From: Desulfopila sp. IMCC35006
Lineage (GTDB): Bacteria > Desulfobacterota > Desulfobulbia > Desulfobulbales > Desulfocapsaceae
NCBI RefSeq assembly: GCF_005116645.1
Contig: NZ_SWCM01000008.1
Span: 186,001-250,000 of the forward strand
Direction of reading: 5' to 3'
DNA: 64,000 nt
Position numbers and translations under genes: made by a program. Of the stretch, positions 1-9,249 are shown piece after piece; positions within the stretch are counted from its first letter, which is position 1; each line of letters starts with the position of its first letter. The notes below the pieces were generated by a model, which did no database searches, had not been told where the DNA came from, and saw only the letters and a list, made by a program, of their open reading frames with translations.

Positions 1-47
1 GTGCCTGCAAAAGCGAAGCAATACCCGCTACTACATCAAAAAAAATA

Positions 48-1643
48 GTGAAAATGAAAGGAAATACCGTGGATTCTAGTGAGAACAAGCAATCTGTTTA
101 CGATGCGCTCTTTGAAAGTGAAGCGCAGAAAAAGGCCATTTTTGAAGGATTCAGCGGGATACTCATCCTTTTCGATCACAATATGAAGGCGCAATATATC
201 AACAGGACGATGCATGAAAAATACCCTGATGCCATCGGTAAATCCTGTCATGAAATATTTTGTGCCCGTACGGAAAAGTGTGCGGTATGCGCCTTCCCAA
301 AGAGCATACAGAGCGGTAAAATTGAATCGAGCACCCAGCGTATCGGAATTTTCGGCAGAGATGGCGATGAGACGGTTTTCGATATTACGGCTTCCCCGGT
401 CAAGAGCAGAAATGGCGAAGTTTCCGGAGTAATCGTCATCGCCCAGAATGTGACCGAACAATACCGACTGGAAAGACAGCTGCGGCACACCCAGAAAATG
501 GAAGCTATCGGTACTCTGGCCGGCGGTGTCGCCCATGACTTCAATAACGTACTCACACCGATTATGGGGTATACGGAGATCATTCGGTTGAAACTGCAGC
601 AGGACGGCTTCAGCGACAAGGCCGTCTATGAATATCTGGAGCAAATCCTCAAGGCTTCGAAACGGGCAAAGTCTCTTGTCGAGCAAGTCCTGACTTTTTC
701 ACGAAGCACAGAAAAGAAAGCGATGCTGCAATATATGCATCCTATTATCAAAGAGGTGATGAAGCTTATGCGGGTCACCCTGCCCAGTACCATCGTGATC
801 AATGAGGAAGTGGATGAACGGTGCGGCCGGGTACTCATTGATCCCGTCCAGATTCATCAGGTTCTCATCAATCTGTGCACCAACGCTGCCCATGCCATGG
901 TGGGCAGACATGGGGTGCTCACCGTGAAACTCGATAAAGTACTGCCAAAAGTGGGCAATAAAGAATGGCTGGAGCTAAGTGTTGCGGATACCGGTGACGG
1001 CATTGAAGAGGAATTGCTCGATAGAATTTTTGAACCGTATTTCTCCACCAAAGAAAAGACCAGCGGGACCGGCATGGGACTGGCCATGGTCCACGGTATC
1101 ATCAGCCGTCAGGGCGGGCATATTGAGGTGGAAAGTGAGATTGGCAAGGGGACTGTCTTCAGGGTTCGTTTGCCCATCGCCCAGCGGGAGACCGGGGTCG
1201 AGCAGGTCGTCTCCCTAGGCGATCTGCAGGGTGGGTCCGGCAGGATCATGCTGGTAGACGATGAGGAGCAGGTGGTCCAGGTTACCGGAGAGATTTTGCA
1301 GAGTCTTGGCTATGAGATCGTCGGCAGGACTTCACCGCTGGAAGCGCTGGAGCTTTTTTCCAGTTCACCCGATGACTTTGACATGATTATTACCGATTTG
1401 ACTATGCCCGGACTGACCGGACTGGAGCTGAGTGAACGGGTCAAAGGGATACGCCCGGATATGCCTATTGTCCTCTTTACCGGCTATTCGGATCAAGTGT
1501 CAAAGGATGCCGCCGTGGCGGCAGGCATAAAAGAGTACTGCATGAAGCCGATCTCCATGAGGGAATTGTCCCATGTGGTCGGACGATTTCTTGGAACTGC
1601 CGCCCGGAGCAGGCAATCGAGCCCGCCCGGGGGGATCCTGTAA
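48..1643 (+). CDS. PAS-domain hybrid histidine kinase with C-terminal receiver
   Basis: Cytoplasmic hybrid sensor kinase of about 530 residues with no membrane segment. An N-terminal PAS domain (about 25-135) carries a cysteine cluster (CHEIFC, then CAVC), which suggests a redox or metal-linked signal; that is inference. The dimerisation helix has the phospho-acceptor His163 in the AHDFNN motif. The HATPase domain shows DTGDGI near 315 and GTGMGL near 341. A receiver domain follows, with acceptor Asp450 in ITDLTMPG. The start is GTG at 48, overlapping a TAG, or ATG at 54; no clear Shine-Dalgarno decides between them. The gene ends directly against the convergent TM2 gene. Its phospho-relay partner is not in the window. 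Confidence 0.93.
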   Translation: MKMKGNTVDSSENKQSVYDALFESEAQKKAIFEGFSGILILFDHNMKAQYINRTMHEKYPDAIGKSCHEIFCARTEKCAVCAFPKSIQSGKIESSTQRIGIFGRDGDETVFDITASPVKSRNGEVSGVIVIAQNVTEQYRLERQLRHTQKMEAIGTLAGGVAHDFNNVLTPIMGYTEIIRLKLQQDGFSDKAVYEYLEQILKASKRAKSLVEQVLTFSRSTEKKAMLQYMHPIIKEVMKLMRVTLPSTIVINEEVDERCGRVLIDPVQIHQVLINLCTNAAHAMVGRHGVLTVKLDKVLPKVGNKEWLELSVADTGDGIEEELLDRIFEPYFSTKEKTSGTGMGLAMVHGIISRQGGHIEVESEIGKGTVFRVRLPIAQRETGVEQVVSLGDLQGGSGRIMLVDDEEQVVQVTGEILQSLGYEIVGRTSPLEALELFSSSPDDFDMIITDLTMPGLTGLELSERVKGIRPDMPIVLFTGYSDQVSKDAAVAAGIKEYCMKPISMRELSHVVGRFLGTAARSRQSSPPGGIL

Positions 1644-2054
1644 TCAGCCGCGGTATTCCGCGCCGTTCTGCAGACTGATCTGATCGTTGAGTGTCCACAG
1701 GTCGTAGAGATAACCAAAGGCAAACAGCCCGCCGGTGCAGAGATATATCAAGCCGGTTATCCATTTGCCCATATACATCCTGTGGATCCCGAAAATCCCG
1801 AGAAAAACAAGGAGCAGCCAGGCGAGGTTATAATCTATCTGGCCGGGGCGATAGCGAATATCCGCGTCCCTGTTCATCCCCGGGATGAGAAAAAGATCAA
1901 CGATCCAGCCGATGAAAAATAATCCCAGGGTAAAAAAATAGATTGTGCCGCTGATCTGTTTTCCATAGTAGAAACGGTGTGCTCCGAGAAAACCAAAAAT
2001 CCAGAGCAGATAGCCGAGCATAAGGGAATGGGTCGTGCTGTTATTGTTGTCCAT
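1644..2054 (-). CDS. TM2-domain membrane protein (two TM2 repeats)
   Basis: Small integral membrane protein of 136 residues with two tandem TM2 units. Each has the family pattern of a hydrophobic helix, a G-x-H-R-x-Y turn (GAHRFYYG near 25, GIHRMYMG near 89) and a second helix ending in a D-L/W motif. The molecular role of bacterial TM2 proteins is not established. It overlaps the 3' end of nagZ by 14 bases, so the two are probably co-transcribed with translational coupling. It converges with the upstream kinase gene with no gap. Confidence 0.85.
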   Translation of the reverse strand: MDNNNSTTHSLMLGYLLWIFGFLGAHRFYYGKQISGTIYFFTLGLFFIGWIVDLFLIPGMNRDADIRYRPGQIDYNLAWLLLVFLGIFGIHRMYMGKWITGLIYLCTGGLFAFGYLYDLWTLNDQISLQNGAEYRG

Positions 2055-3099
2055 TATCTTTCTTGATTGATTGTTTGTAGTTCCGGATTCGCTTCCAGGC
2101 TTCTTCCACCCGCTCCTCCGTAATTATCCCTTCGTCCAGCCCCTGCATGATAGTCTCCATCACTTTTGGCAGGATCTTTGGGTCATGAACAAGATTGTTG
2201 CCGATAACTATAAGATCGACACCGGCGGCAAGTGCCTTGCAACAGGCATCCTCAATTCCATAGTGAGCCGTGATTGCTTTCATCTGCATATCATCGGAGA
2301 CGATAACACCGGTGAAATGCAGTTTCTGCCGGACGAGGGCCTGGATAGTGGCCCGGGACAGACTGGCCGGAAAGTGCGTGTCAAATTTTCTGTTATAGAG
2401 ATGGCCGAGCATGATTGCGTCTGCCAGACCGCCCTGTATCAGCTGCTGATACGGCAGCAGTTCAATTTCCTGCCAGGTTCCGGTGACATCTGCAAAACCG
2501 AGATGTGAGTCGGTACGGGAGCTGCCGTGACCTGGAAAGTGTTTCAGGCAGGAGAGCACTCCCTGGCGCCGGTGTTCGCTGACCCAGGCCCCGGCATGGG
2601 CGGTGACGGTGGCGGGATCGGCGGAAAAACTGCGGCCGTATCTGCCGATGATTGGATTTTCCGGGTGGACATTGAGATCGACCACCGGGGCGAAATTCAG
2701 GTTAACGCCAACATCAGCCAGCATCCGGGCCGTTTGCCGGGCGCTTGCAACAGTCGCTTCCAGATCAGGGCACTGGCCCAGTTCCATCGCCGATGGAGTA
2801 ACCGGGAAGCCTCGCTCTTTTTTGAAGCGATTGACCTGGCCGCCTTCCTGGTCTACGGCAATAAGCAGGGTGTCGGCTGCCAGGTTTTGCAGGGATGCGG
2901 TGAGCTTCTTGAGTTGGTCGGCATCGATAATATTATTGGTGTCTTGTGCGGCGGCCAGGAAACGATCAAAAAGAATCACTCCGCCAAGATTTCTTTTCTC
3001 TATGTCTTCGACAAGGGGATGGTCGGAAGTGATTTTGTCACCGGTAAAACCCAGGATAAAAAGTTGACCTATTTTCTGTTCCAGAGAGGGAGGGGACAT
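2041..3099 (-). CDS. nagZ: Beta-N-acetylhexosaminidase, GH3 (NagZ-like)
   Basis: Family 3 glycoside hydrolase of 352 residues that removes N-acetylglucosamine from peptidoglycan-derived muropeptides in cell-wall recycling. The NagZ signature KHFPGHG is at about 186-192 and is followed by a DSHLG segment. The nucleophile Asp lies in VSDDMQM (about 269). The protein is a single (beta/alpha)8 domain and lacks the second domain of longer GH3 enzymes. No signal peptide is visible, consistent with the cytoplasmic enzyme. The ATG at 3099 is the first usable start in frame; its Shine-Dalgarno is weak. The dipeptide epimerase and dipeptidase near 47-49 kb could serve the same recycling route (inference). 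Confidence 0.92.
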   Translation of the reverse strand: MSPPSLEQKIGQLFILGFTGDKITSDHPLVEDIEKRNLGGVILFDRFLAAAQDTNNIIDADQLKKLTASLQNLAADTLLIAVDQEGGQVNRFKKERGFPVTPSAMELGQCPDLEATVASARQTARMLADVGVNLNFAPVVDLNVHPENPIIGRYGRSFSADPATVTAHAGAWVSEHRRQGVLSCLKHFPGHGSSRTDSHLGFADVTGTWQEIELLPYQQLIQGGLADAIMLGHLYNRKFDTHFPASLSRATIQALVRQKLHFTGVIVSDDMQMKAITAHYGIEDACCKALAAGVDLIVIGNNLVHDPKILPKVMETIMQGLDEGIITEERVEEAWKRIRNYKQSIKKDNGQQ

Positions 3100-3483
3100 A
3101 TGTATTCCGGTGTTGGCATTTGTTCTTGAGGGATCAGCTTGTCGCTGGTTTGAGCATTACTTTCAGCGGCTGGAATTGTCAAAGTATTTTTCCCGGATAT
3201 CTGGTGTCAATTTTATGACAGAAATAATGCGCGGCGTGAAGCAGCGATTGGAAGGAGGCAGTGAAAAAAATAATTTACCTCGCACGCATAGAAATAAATT
3301 AATAATATTATTATCTTGCGGTTTGTGTGAGAGCGCGCAGGGGCAGAATATTTAGTTGTGGCATGTTTCATGCTTTAGAAAAAATAACAAAAAGAGAGGT
3401 AAAGATTTTTTGGCGGGTAGCCGATAACAATACTGAGTAACAAAAAATCTTTTGATAACGTACAATACTGAGGAACTTCGATC
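3100..3483. other. Intergenic region between divergent nagZ and diguanylate cyclase genes
   Basis: This 384-base AT-rich stretch separates two divergently transcribed genes and must hold both promoters. I see no convincing ORF, hairpin or repeat in it. Short open frames here have no Shine-Dalgarno and no recognisable product. Confidence 0.5.
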
Positions 3484-4497
3484 ATGACTTTCACCACCAA
3501 AGAAGCTCAATTTTCCAGGCCGGACCTGCAGCAGGTAGAGTTGGAAAAAGTAATGGTTGAGCTTGACTATGTCAAAAAACAGTCTGAGCGACTCGATCTC
3601 ATAAATAAGCTGCATGCAAGAATGGCAGGCGTGCTCAGTCTGACTGGAATGATAGAAGCCTATTCAGTCTGGTTGATGCCACTGGTTGAACATGAACTTA
3701 TCGGTTACAACAACAGCAGTCGAAAAAAACGGCATCTCTTTTGCTCCGGACACGGGCCCAACAGACGAAAAGCCATTAACTTTGCTGAGCAGCTCATTGA
3801 CAATAAATCACCGCTCAACGGATCTTTCACCAATAAAAATGGCCGGTATGCCTATAAATGGGTTTTTGAAACGGCGGATGACGCCGGGATCCTGCTGATT
3901 CTGAAGAAAGGCCACAAGCTGTCGCCTCAGGAAATAGATCTGATCAACCATTCTTTTGAGATATTGGCAGAATGTCTGCGGCGCGGGCTGGAGTACGAGG
4001 ACCTTTTCGAGCGGGCAAGCAATGATCAACTCACCGGGCTGTCTAACAGACGGGTTTTTGAAGATCGCATCTACGGCATGATAGACAGTGCCAAGAGGCA
4101 TCATCATGCTTTGTCGATGATTTCGATGGATCTGGATAAGTTTAAGGAAATTAATGACAATCTCGGTCATCAGGCAGGCGATGAGGTGTTGAAGGTCGTC
4201 GCTGACGTTCTCAAACGGGCCGTTCGATCAACTGATCTCTTGGTCCGTATGGGGGGCGACGAGTTTCTGCTCATCCTTGATAATACCGATCTGAAAAGTG
4301 GCAGAATTTTGGCAGAAAGATTATGTGTCGCCGTGGATAAGCTGAACATCTGGGCAAATGAGACAACCAAACTTGGCGTCTCAATTGGTCTTACCCAGCT
4401 TAAGCAGGAAGAGTCCATGAGGCAGTGGCTGGAGCGCACCGACGATATTCTCTATCATGCCAAGGCTGAAGGTCGATCACGGGTTGCTGTGGAATAG
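3484..4497 (+). CDS. GGDEF-domain diguanylate cyclase
   Basis: Protein of 337 residues that should make cyclic di-GMP from two GTP. The C-terminal GGDEF domain is intact, with the exact GGDEF motif at 257-261 and an inhibitory I-site RSTD at 248-251, so product feedback inhibition is expected. The N-terminal half (about 20-170) has an initial coiled-coil and an alpha/beta segment that resembles a divergent GAF-type sensor; I do not recognise the ligand. No membrane helices are seen. It is a single-gene unit followed at once by a strong terminator. Confidence 0.92.
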   Translation: MTFTTKEAQFSRPDLQQVELEKVMVELDYVKKQSERLDLINKLHARMAGVLSLTGMIEAYSVWLMPLVEHELIGYNNSSRKKRHLFCSGHGPNRRKAINFAEQLIDNKSPLNGSFTNKNGRYAYKWVFETADDAGILLILKKGHKLSPQEIDLINHSFEILAECLRRGLEYEDLFERASNDQLTGLSNRRVFEDRIYGMIDSAKRHHHALSMISMDLDKFKEINDNLGHQAGDEVLKVVADVLKRAVRSTDLLVRMGGDEFLLILDNTDLKSGRILAERLCVAVDKLNIWANETTKLGVSIGLTQLKQEESMRQWLERTDDILYHAKAEGRSRVAVE

Positions 4498-4510
4498 ATT
4501 TACAGTCTTA

Positions 4511-4568
4511 CAGGATGGAAAAAAAAGGCCGACTTGAAAAAGTCGGCCTTTTTTTGTTTTCCATCCTG
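4511..4568. terminator. Rho-independent terminator, probably bidirectional
   Basis: An 11-bp perfect stem (4525-4535 with 4540-4550) closes a GAAA loop and is flanked by A and T tracts. A further 9-bp outer pairing (caggatgga with tccatcctg) encloses it. It serves the cyclase gene and, because both tracts are present, also the convergent gene ending at 4590. Confidence 0.9.
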
Positions 4569-4589
4569 AATGTTGGACGGTAAAAGATG

Positions 4590-4988
4590 TCAGTTCTTAC
4601 TTATCGCGATTTTGATAGGAATCGCGTGCAGGGAACTGGTGTGTTGCTCGGTATAGCCAAGACTCCAGTCGCCGCAAGTATACGTGTCGCCAAGCAATGC
4701 ATCAAGCTCGCGGACGACCCCGGTGATATTGATAACCGGATGACGGGAGAAAACCTGCGGAAGTCCCTGGGTAAGATTGCAGGCCAGACAGCAATTTGGC
4801 CGTTCGTGCAGGAGCAGCTCCATAATGAGCGTGCTGCCATCACATTCCCGGTAGGCCAGTTCGATGTCATACGCGCCTTCGGCGGCATCACCGAAAAGCG
4901 CCTCAAAAAAATCATTGGTCCTTTCTTTTGGGAAAATTGTCGCTAAACTCTCTGGTGTCAGTACAGCTTTTATCGTGTCGGTTGTCAT
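4590..4988 (-). CDS. Small conserved protein with a CLAC motif, function unknown
   Basis: Protein of 132 residues starting at MTTDTIK. The frame is open for a further 160 codons upstream, but that part overlaps the helicase gene antisense and does not look like protein. The sequence has FFEALFGD, CCLAC, LPQVFSRHP and a later CGDW, the layout of a small family I associate with sulfate-reducing Desulfobacterota, which databases sometimes mislabel with a homeobox name. Cysteines in CxxC spacing suggest metal binding or a disulfide; this is inference. It is divergent from the helicase gene. Function unknown. Confidence 0.7.
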   Translation of the reverse strand: MTTDTIKAVLTPESLATIFPKERTNDFFEALFGDAAEGAYDIELAYRECDGSTLIMELLLHERPNCCLACNLTQGLPQVFSRHPVINITGVVRELDALLGDTYTCGDWSLGYTEQHTSSLHAIPIKIAISKN

Positions 4989-5129
4989 AGGTATTGTAAT
5001 TAAAGATTTCTCTGATCGAGATGACGAAGAATTATTCTTTACAGGAATTGCCGGGCAATAATACAACAGTGCAACCAATTTTGTCAACCGACGTTGCACC
5101 GGGAAATGGCCTGTGTTACAGTAGCGGCC

Positions 5130-7319
5130 ATGAAAAATGATACATTTTCTCCAACTTCCGAAGCCGTTTCTGCGGTCGTAAATCGGCAGGAACTGAACGA
5201 ATCCCAGTATCTCGCGGTAACAACAACGGCAGGTCCGGTACTGGTGATTGCCGGAGCCGGAAGCGGTAAAACACGAACGCTGGTGTATCGGGTTGCCCAC
5301 CTGGTAGAGAGTGGTGTTCCGCCCGAAGCTATCCTGCTTCTTACCTTTACCAGAAAAGCCAGCCAGGAGATGCTGTGGCGAGCTGGCCGGCTGTTGAACG
5401 AAAACTGCAGCAGGGTTGTCGGGGGAACCTTTCACGGGATCGCCAATATGCTGCTGAGACGATATGGTTCTCACATCGGCTACGGGTCGTCTTTTTCCAT
5501 TATCGACCGTGCCGACGCCGAAGGGATCGTCAACCTGCTGAAATCTTCTCTTGGGCTTGGCAAGCTCGACAAACGCTTCCCCTCCAAGCGTGCCGTCATC
5601 AATATGATCAGCGGCTCCGTTAACCGGTCAATCGACCTTGAGGGGCTGGTGCAGGATCAATACGCCCATCTGTCCGATCATCTTGAGGATATTCTCGCCC
5701 TGGCCAAAGCATATCACCAGTTCAAGTTTGACCACGGTCTGATGGATTATGACGATTTGCTGGTCAACTGGAAACGACTGCTGGTCGAGGCGCCGGAAGT
5801 ACAGCAGGCCGTATCGGAGAGATTTGCCTATATTATGGTTGATGAATATCAGGATACCAACCTTATCCAGGCCGACATTATCCGGCTGGCCGCGCATACC
5901 CACGACAATGTCATGGTTGTCGGCGATGATTCCCAGTCGATCTATTCGTTTCGAGGGGCTGACTTCTACAATATCATGCGCTTCCCCAAGGTCTTTGCTG
6001 GAGCGAAGATAATAAAATTAGAGGAGAATTATCGTTCGACCCAGCCGATACTCTCCCTCACCAATGATATTATCAGGAATGCGGCGGAAAAATATACCAA
6101 AACGCTTTTTACCAGCATTGAAGGCGATCTCCGGCCGATGGTCTTCGCCGCCAGGGATGAGCGTGACGAGGCGGCGTTTATCGTCCGAACGATCCAGCAA
6201 CTCCTGAGAAAAGGCGTCGAGTTGTCGGATATCGCGGTTTTGTTTCGCTCCAGTTTTCACTCCTATAAACTGGAACTGGAACTTGGCTCAGACAACCTGG
6301 AATATGAAAAGAGGGGAGGGCTGAAGCTGACCGAGTCGGCCCATATGAAAGATATGATTGCCTTTCTCCGGGTGCTGGTCAACCCGCAGGACACGCTCTC
6401 CTGGAACAGGATTCTGCTGCAGCTGGAGAAGGTGGGGCCGGCAACCGCCCAGAAAATATCGGCAAACATCGCCGGGGCGAGCGACGCGCTCGAGGCCTTG
6501 AAATCCTATGTGCCGGGAAAGACGTGGAAAGACTCCTATGCAAGGCTGGTACGGCTTTTTGTGGAGCTGCATGGCGGTAATGCATCTCCCGCGGCGCTTT
6601 TTGAGATCGCCCTGGATTATTACCAGCCTGTATTTGAGAGGCTGTACAGTGACGATTTTCCTAAACGACAGAAAGATCTGGACCAGCTTAAAAGCATCAT
6701 GGGCGGCTACGAGGATCTGCAGAGTTTTATTGATGACACGACCCTTGATCCCCCTGAAGAGAGCAGCCGGGATGGACGGGGAGCCGACCGGCTTATTTTA
6801 TCGACAATCCACTCCTCCAAAGGCCTCGAGTTTGAAGCAGTATTTATTATCGGGGTGGCGGATGGTCGTTTCCCCCATGCTTCGGCCACCTTTGGCGAGC
6901 AGTGGGAAGAAGAGCGCAGGTTGCTGTATGTTGCGGCGACAAGGGCCAAAAAGTATCTCTATCTGACCTATCCGCGGCAAATGATGACCCCGGATCGCCA
7001 ATTCCGCCGAGTGGGCATGTCGCCTTTTTTGACCGAGCTGAGCGGTGGACTCTTTGAGCATATCAACGAACAGTACGGGGAGTCTGGTGCTTCATTCAAC
7101 TTTCAGTCAACTGCTTTTTCGGCGCCGGCAGGCAAGAAAAAGTCACAGGTGAAAAAGTTGGAAATGACAGATTTTTCTATGGGGTGTAGAGTGAAACACC
7201 CATTTTTTGGCGACGGCACAGTCACTAAATTGTCGAAATCGCGATCGCTTGATATTCATTTTGACCGACATGGCCTGAAAACGCTCCATCTGGACTACGC
7301 AAAACTGACAATTCTTTGA
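5130..7319 (+). CDS. UvrD/PcrA/Rep-type ATP-dependent DNA helicase
   Basis: Superfamily 1A 3'-5' DNA helicase of 729 residues from the ATG at 5130; an upstream TTG at 5094 would add 12 residues of no family character. Motifs in order: Q motif (LNESQYLAV), Walker A AGAGSGKT near 42-49, motif Ia, DEYQDTN (motif II), GDDSQSIYSFRGA (motif III), ENYRS (motif IV), STIHSSKGLEFE (motif V) and VAATRAKKYL (motif VI). The C-terminus (VKHPFFGDGTV...) is the small Tudor/SH3-like domain known in PcrA, which contacts RNA polymerase. Role: repair, fork restart or transcription-coupled repair. It is followed after 34 bases by folC. Confidence 0.93.
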   Translation: MKNDTFSPTSEAVSAVVNRQELNESQYLAVTTTAGPVLVIAGAGSGKTRTLVYRVAHLVESGVPPEAILLLTFTRKASQEMLWRAGRLLNENCSRVVGGTFHGIANMLLRRYGSHIGYGSSFSIIDRADAEGIVNLLKSSLGLGKLDKRFPSKRAVINMISGSVNRSIDLEGLVQDQYAHLSDHLEDILALAKAYHQFKFDHGLMDYDDLLVNWKRLLVEAPEVQQAVSERFAYIMVDEYQDTNLIQADIIRLAAHTHDNVMVVGDDSQSIYSFRGADFYNIMRFPKVFAGAKIIKLEENYRSTQPILSLTNDIIRNAAEKYTKTLFTSIEGDLRPMVFAARDERDEAAFIVRTIQQLLRKGVELSDIAVLFRSSFHSYKLELELGSDNLEYEKRGGLKLTESAHMKDMIAFLRVLVNPQDTLSWNRILLQLEKVGPATAQKISANIAGASDALEALKSYVPGKTWKDSYARLVRLFVELHGGNASPAALFEIALDYYQPVFERLYSDDFPKRQKDLDQLKSIMGGYEDLQSFIDDTTLDPPEESSRDGRGADRLILSTIHSSKGLEFEAVFIIGVADGRFPHASATFGEQWEEERRLLYVAATRAKKYLYLTYPRQMMTPDRQFRRVGMSPFLTELSGGLFEHINEQYGESGASFNFQSTAFSAPAGKKKSQVKKLEMTDFSMGCRVKHPFFGDGTVTKLSKSRSLDIHFDRHGLKTLHLDYAKLTIL

Positions 7320-7353
7320 CATCAACTCACCCTCATTCTCATATTAGACAATT

Positions 7354-8685
7354 ATGACCTACGATGAAGTACTGGCGCATCTTGACGCCCTGCAGATGCA
7401 TAAAATAAAACTGGGCCTTGAGGCGATGCAGTCCTTTCTGGCAAAAGTGGATCAACCGGAAAGCCGCCTGAAATTTATCCATGTCGCCGGAACAAACGGG
7501 AAAGGATCGGTCTGTGCCGCTCTCTCCGAGGTACTTGGCCGGGCCGGATATCGTATTGGCGTGTACACGTCGCCCCATCTCAGCAGTGTACGGGAAAGAT
7601 TCAGGATCGGGGGTGAGTACATCAGCGAGCAGGCTTTTGCCGAACTCGGCACCAGGATATGCCAGGTTCTCGGCGACGAACAGATTACCTATTTTGAGTT
7701 CACTACCGCCCTTGGCCTGCTGTGGTTTGCTCAGTCCAATGTTGATCTGGTTGTGCTGGAGACCGGGATGGGGGGACGACTCGATGCGACCAATGTGGTA
7801 ACTCCTCTGGTATCAATTATCACCAGCGTCAGTATGGACCATGAGGCGTATCTTGGCGACAGCCTCACGGCAATAGCCGGGGAAAAGGCCGGGATTATCA
7901 AACCTGGAGTTCCCGTGGTGTCGGGGGCCATTCATCCGGAGGTGGCTCCGGTCATTGAAGAAGCCGGGAAAGCGGTGAATGCTCAGGTATTGTCGCTTGG
8001 TCAAGATTTTGACTACACGGTTCATCCTGATAAAACATGGACCTGGACAGGAGGAAGAAGACTGGGCAGTAAGAAGATCGACGGATTGCGCTGCAGTCGC
8101 TCGAGCCTTGTCCAGCCGGAAAATGACTCACTTTGTCTTGCCGCACTGCAACTCTTGCAGGATCATGGTTTCAAAGTCAGCGGTCAGCAGATAAGCGAGG
8201 GGCTCGCTCAGGTTAAATGGCCGGGCCGAATGGAATATTTTGAACAGGAATATGTCAGCAATGCAGCCCCTGCTGAAACGGGAAATCGCCCGAAGTTCGT
8301 CCGTTATCTTCTTGATGGGGCGCACAATACTGACGGTGTCAGAAATCTGGCGAAAACTCTGGGGGAAAATTTCAGATATGGAAGACTTGTCGGGGTCTGG
8401 GGTGCAATGAATGATAAGGATCTGCGCACGACCCTCGGTTTGATTGCCCCCCTTGTGAGTACGCTGATCCTCACGCAACCATACGGCGAAAGAGCCGCCA
8501 CTCCGGAGCATATTTATTCTATCCTCGATGCAGAACAGAAAAACAAAGCCCAATGTGTTAAAAATGTCGATGCAGCGCTTCGTGCGGCACAGGAGGCCGC
8601 CGAAGATGGAGATCTGATTGTAATTGGCGGATCTCTCTACCTTATCGGTGAGATCCGGCATCTGCTGCGGGGAGAATTGGTGTAG
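7354..8685 (+). CDS. folC: Bifunctional folylpolyglutamate/dihydrofolate synthase
   Basis: Mur-ligase-superfamily enzyme of 443 residues that adds glutamate to dihydropteroate and/or folates with ATP. The P-loop HVAGTNGKGS is at about 46-55. The family motif YTSPHL follows, then the central GMGGRLDATN and SMDH segments, and DGAHNTDG in the C-terminal domain. Length is normal. The frame includes a short insertion around residues 295-310 (VSNAAPAETGNR). Its stop codon overlaps the GTG start of the HNH gene by one base, which suggests translational coupling. Confidence 0.93.
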   Translation: MTYDEVLAHLDALQMHKIKLGLEAMQSFLAKVDQPESRLKFIHVAGTNGKGSVCAALSEVLGRAGYRIGVYTSPHLSSVRERFRIGGEYISEQAFAELGTRICQVLGDEQITYFEFTTALGLLWFAQSNVDLVVLETGMGGRLDATNVVTPLVSIITSVSMDHEAYLGDSLTAIAGEKAGIIKPGVPVVSGAIHPEVAPVIEEAGKAVNAQVLSLGQDFDYTVHPDKTWTWTGGRRLGSKKIDGLRCSRSSLVQPENDSLCLAALQLLQDHGFKVSGQQISEGLAQVKWPGRMEYFEQEYVSNAAPAETGNRPKFVRYLLDGAHNTDGVRNLAKTLGENFRYGRLVGVWGAMNDKDLRTTLGLIAPLVSTLILTQPYGERAATPEHIYSILDAEQKNKAQCVKNVDAALRAAQEAAEDGDLIVIGGSLYLIGEIRHLLRGELV

Positions 8686-8996
8686 TGGCGAGAGATTTTT
8701 TTGATTTCGATGCACCCGATGACGCAGAAATTCGTGCCGAGCGCGGTAAAGCCAGGGACTTGCGGAAAACCCGCTGGTGGCAGCAGAAGACAGCCCCCGG
8801 ATTATGCCACTACTGCGGCGTAAAAGTCGCCTTCAGTGATATAACCATGGATCATCTGGTTCCCCTGGCCAGAGGCGGTCGATCCACAAAAGATAACCTC
8901 GTCCCCAGCTGTAAGGCGTGCAATAATCTGAAAAAAAGTATGTTGCCGCTGGAATGGGAGAGGTATCTCGAAAAAAAGAGCAGCGAAAAAGAATGA
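8685..8996 (+). CDS. Small HNH endonuclease-family protein
   Basis: Protein of 103 residues with a compact HNH/McrA-type zinc finger. CHYC near 44-47 and CKAC near 77-80 supply the zinc ligands, and DHLVPLARGG carries the catalytic His. Start is GTG, overlapping the folC stop (gtgTAGTGg). Stand-alone HNH proteins of this size are common next to housekeeping genes in Desulfobacterota, and most have no assigned role. It could be a nicking enzyme, but activity cannot be judged from sequence. Confidence 0.85.
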   Translation: MARDFFDFDAPDDAEIRAERGKARDLRKTRWWQQKTAPGLCHYCGVKVAFSDITMDHLVPLARGGRSTKDNLVPSCKACNNLKKSMLPLEWERYLEKKSSEKE

Positions 8997-9086
8997 AAAG
9001 CAGAATATCATTCATTTTCTTGTCGATTGTTTAGCCATTTTCGTTTAAAAGAGGGTAACTTATTTCACAATTGCAGTCTTCCCCAA

Positions 9087-9163
9087 GGGCGGGTAGCTCA
9101 GCTGGATAGAGTGTCGGCCTCCGAAGCCGAAGGTCGCGGGTTCGAATCCCGCCTCGCCCACCA
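9087..9163 (+). tRNA. tRNA-Arg (anticodon CCG)
   Basis: Full cloverleaf of 77 bases including an encoded CCA. Acceptor GGGCGGG pairs with CTCGCCC with one G-T pair. D-stem GCTC/GAGT. Anticodon stem TCGGC/GCCGA encloses loop CTCCGAA, giving anticodon CCG. T-stem GCGGG/CCCGC encloses TTCGAAT. Discriminator base is A. It is the last core feature before the accessory region, and tRNA 3' ends are common integration sites. I searched by eye for a second copy of its 3' end and found only an 8-9 base partial match (ggttcgaat near 9243). Confidence 0.97.
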
Positions 9164-9170
9164 TTATATA

Positions 9171-9206
9171 AAGGCATCTAGCGATTTTCGTTAGGTGCCT
9201 TGTTCT
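9171..9206 (+). terminator. tRNA-Arg terminator hairpin
   Basis: A 14-base stem (9171-9184 with 9188-9201, two G-T pairs) with a TTT loop begins 7 bases after the tRNA. A short pyrimidine/T run follows. Confidence 0.8.
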
Positions 9207-9249
9207 TTTCTCCCCCCACACAAAATGAGATAAAAAAGTCTGGTTCGAA

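Noticed and set aside
1-48. Possible C-terminal end of an upstream gene
   Set aside because: Two frames are open at the window edge and too short to decide which is coding.
2071-3129. Plus-strand ORFs opposite nagZ
   Set aside because: Antisense shadows of a strongly supported gene; no ribosome binding sites.
4989-5474. N-terminal extension of the 4590-4988 gene
   Set aside because: It overlaps the helicase gene antisense and lacks protein-like composition; the ATG at 4988 fits the family.
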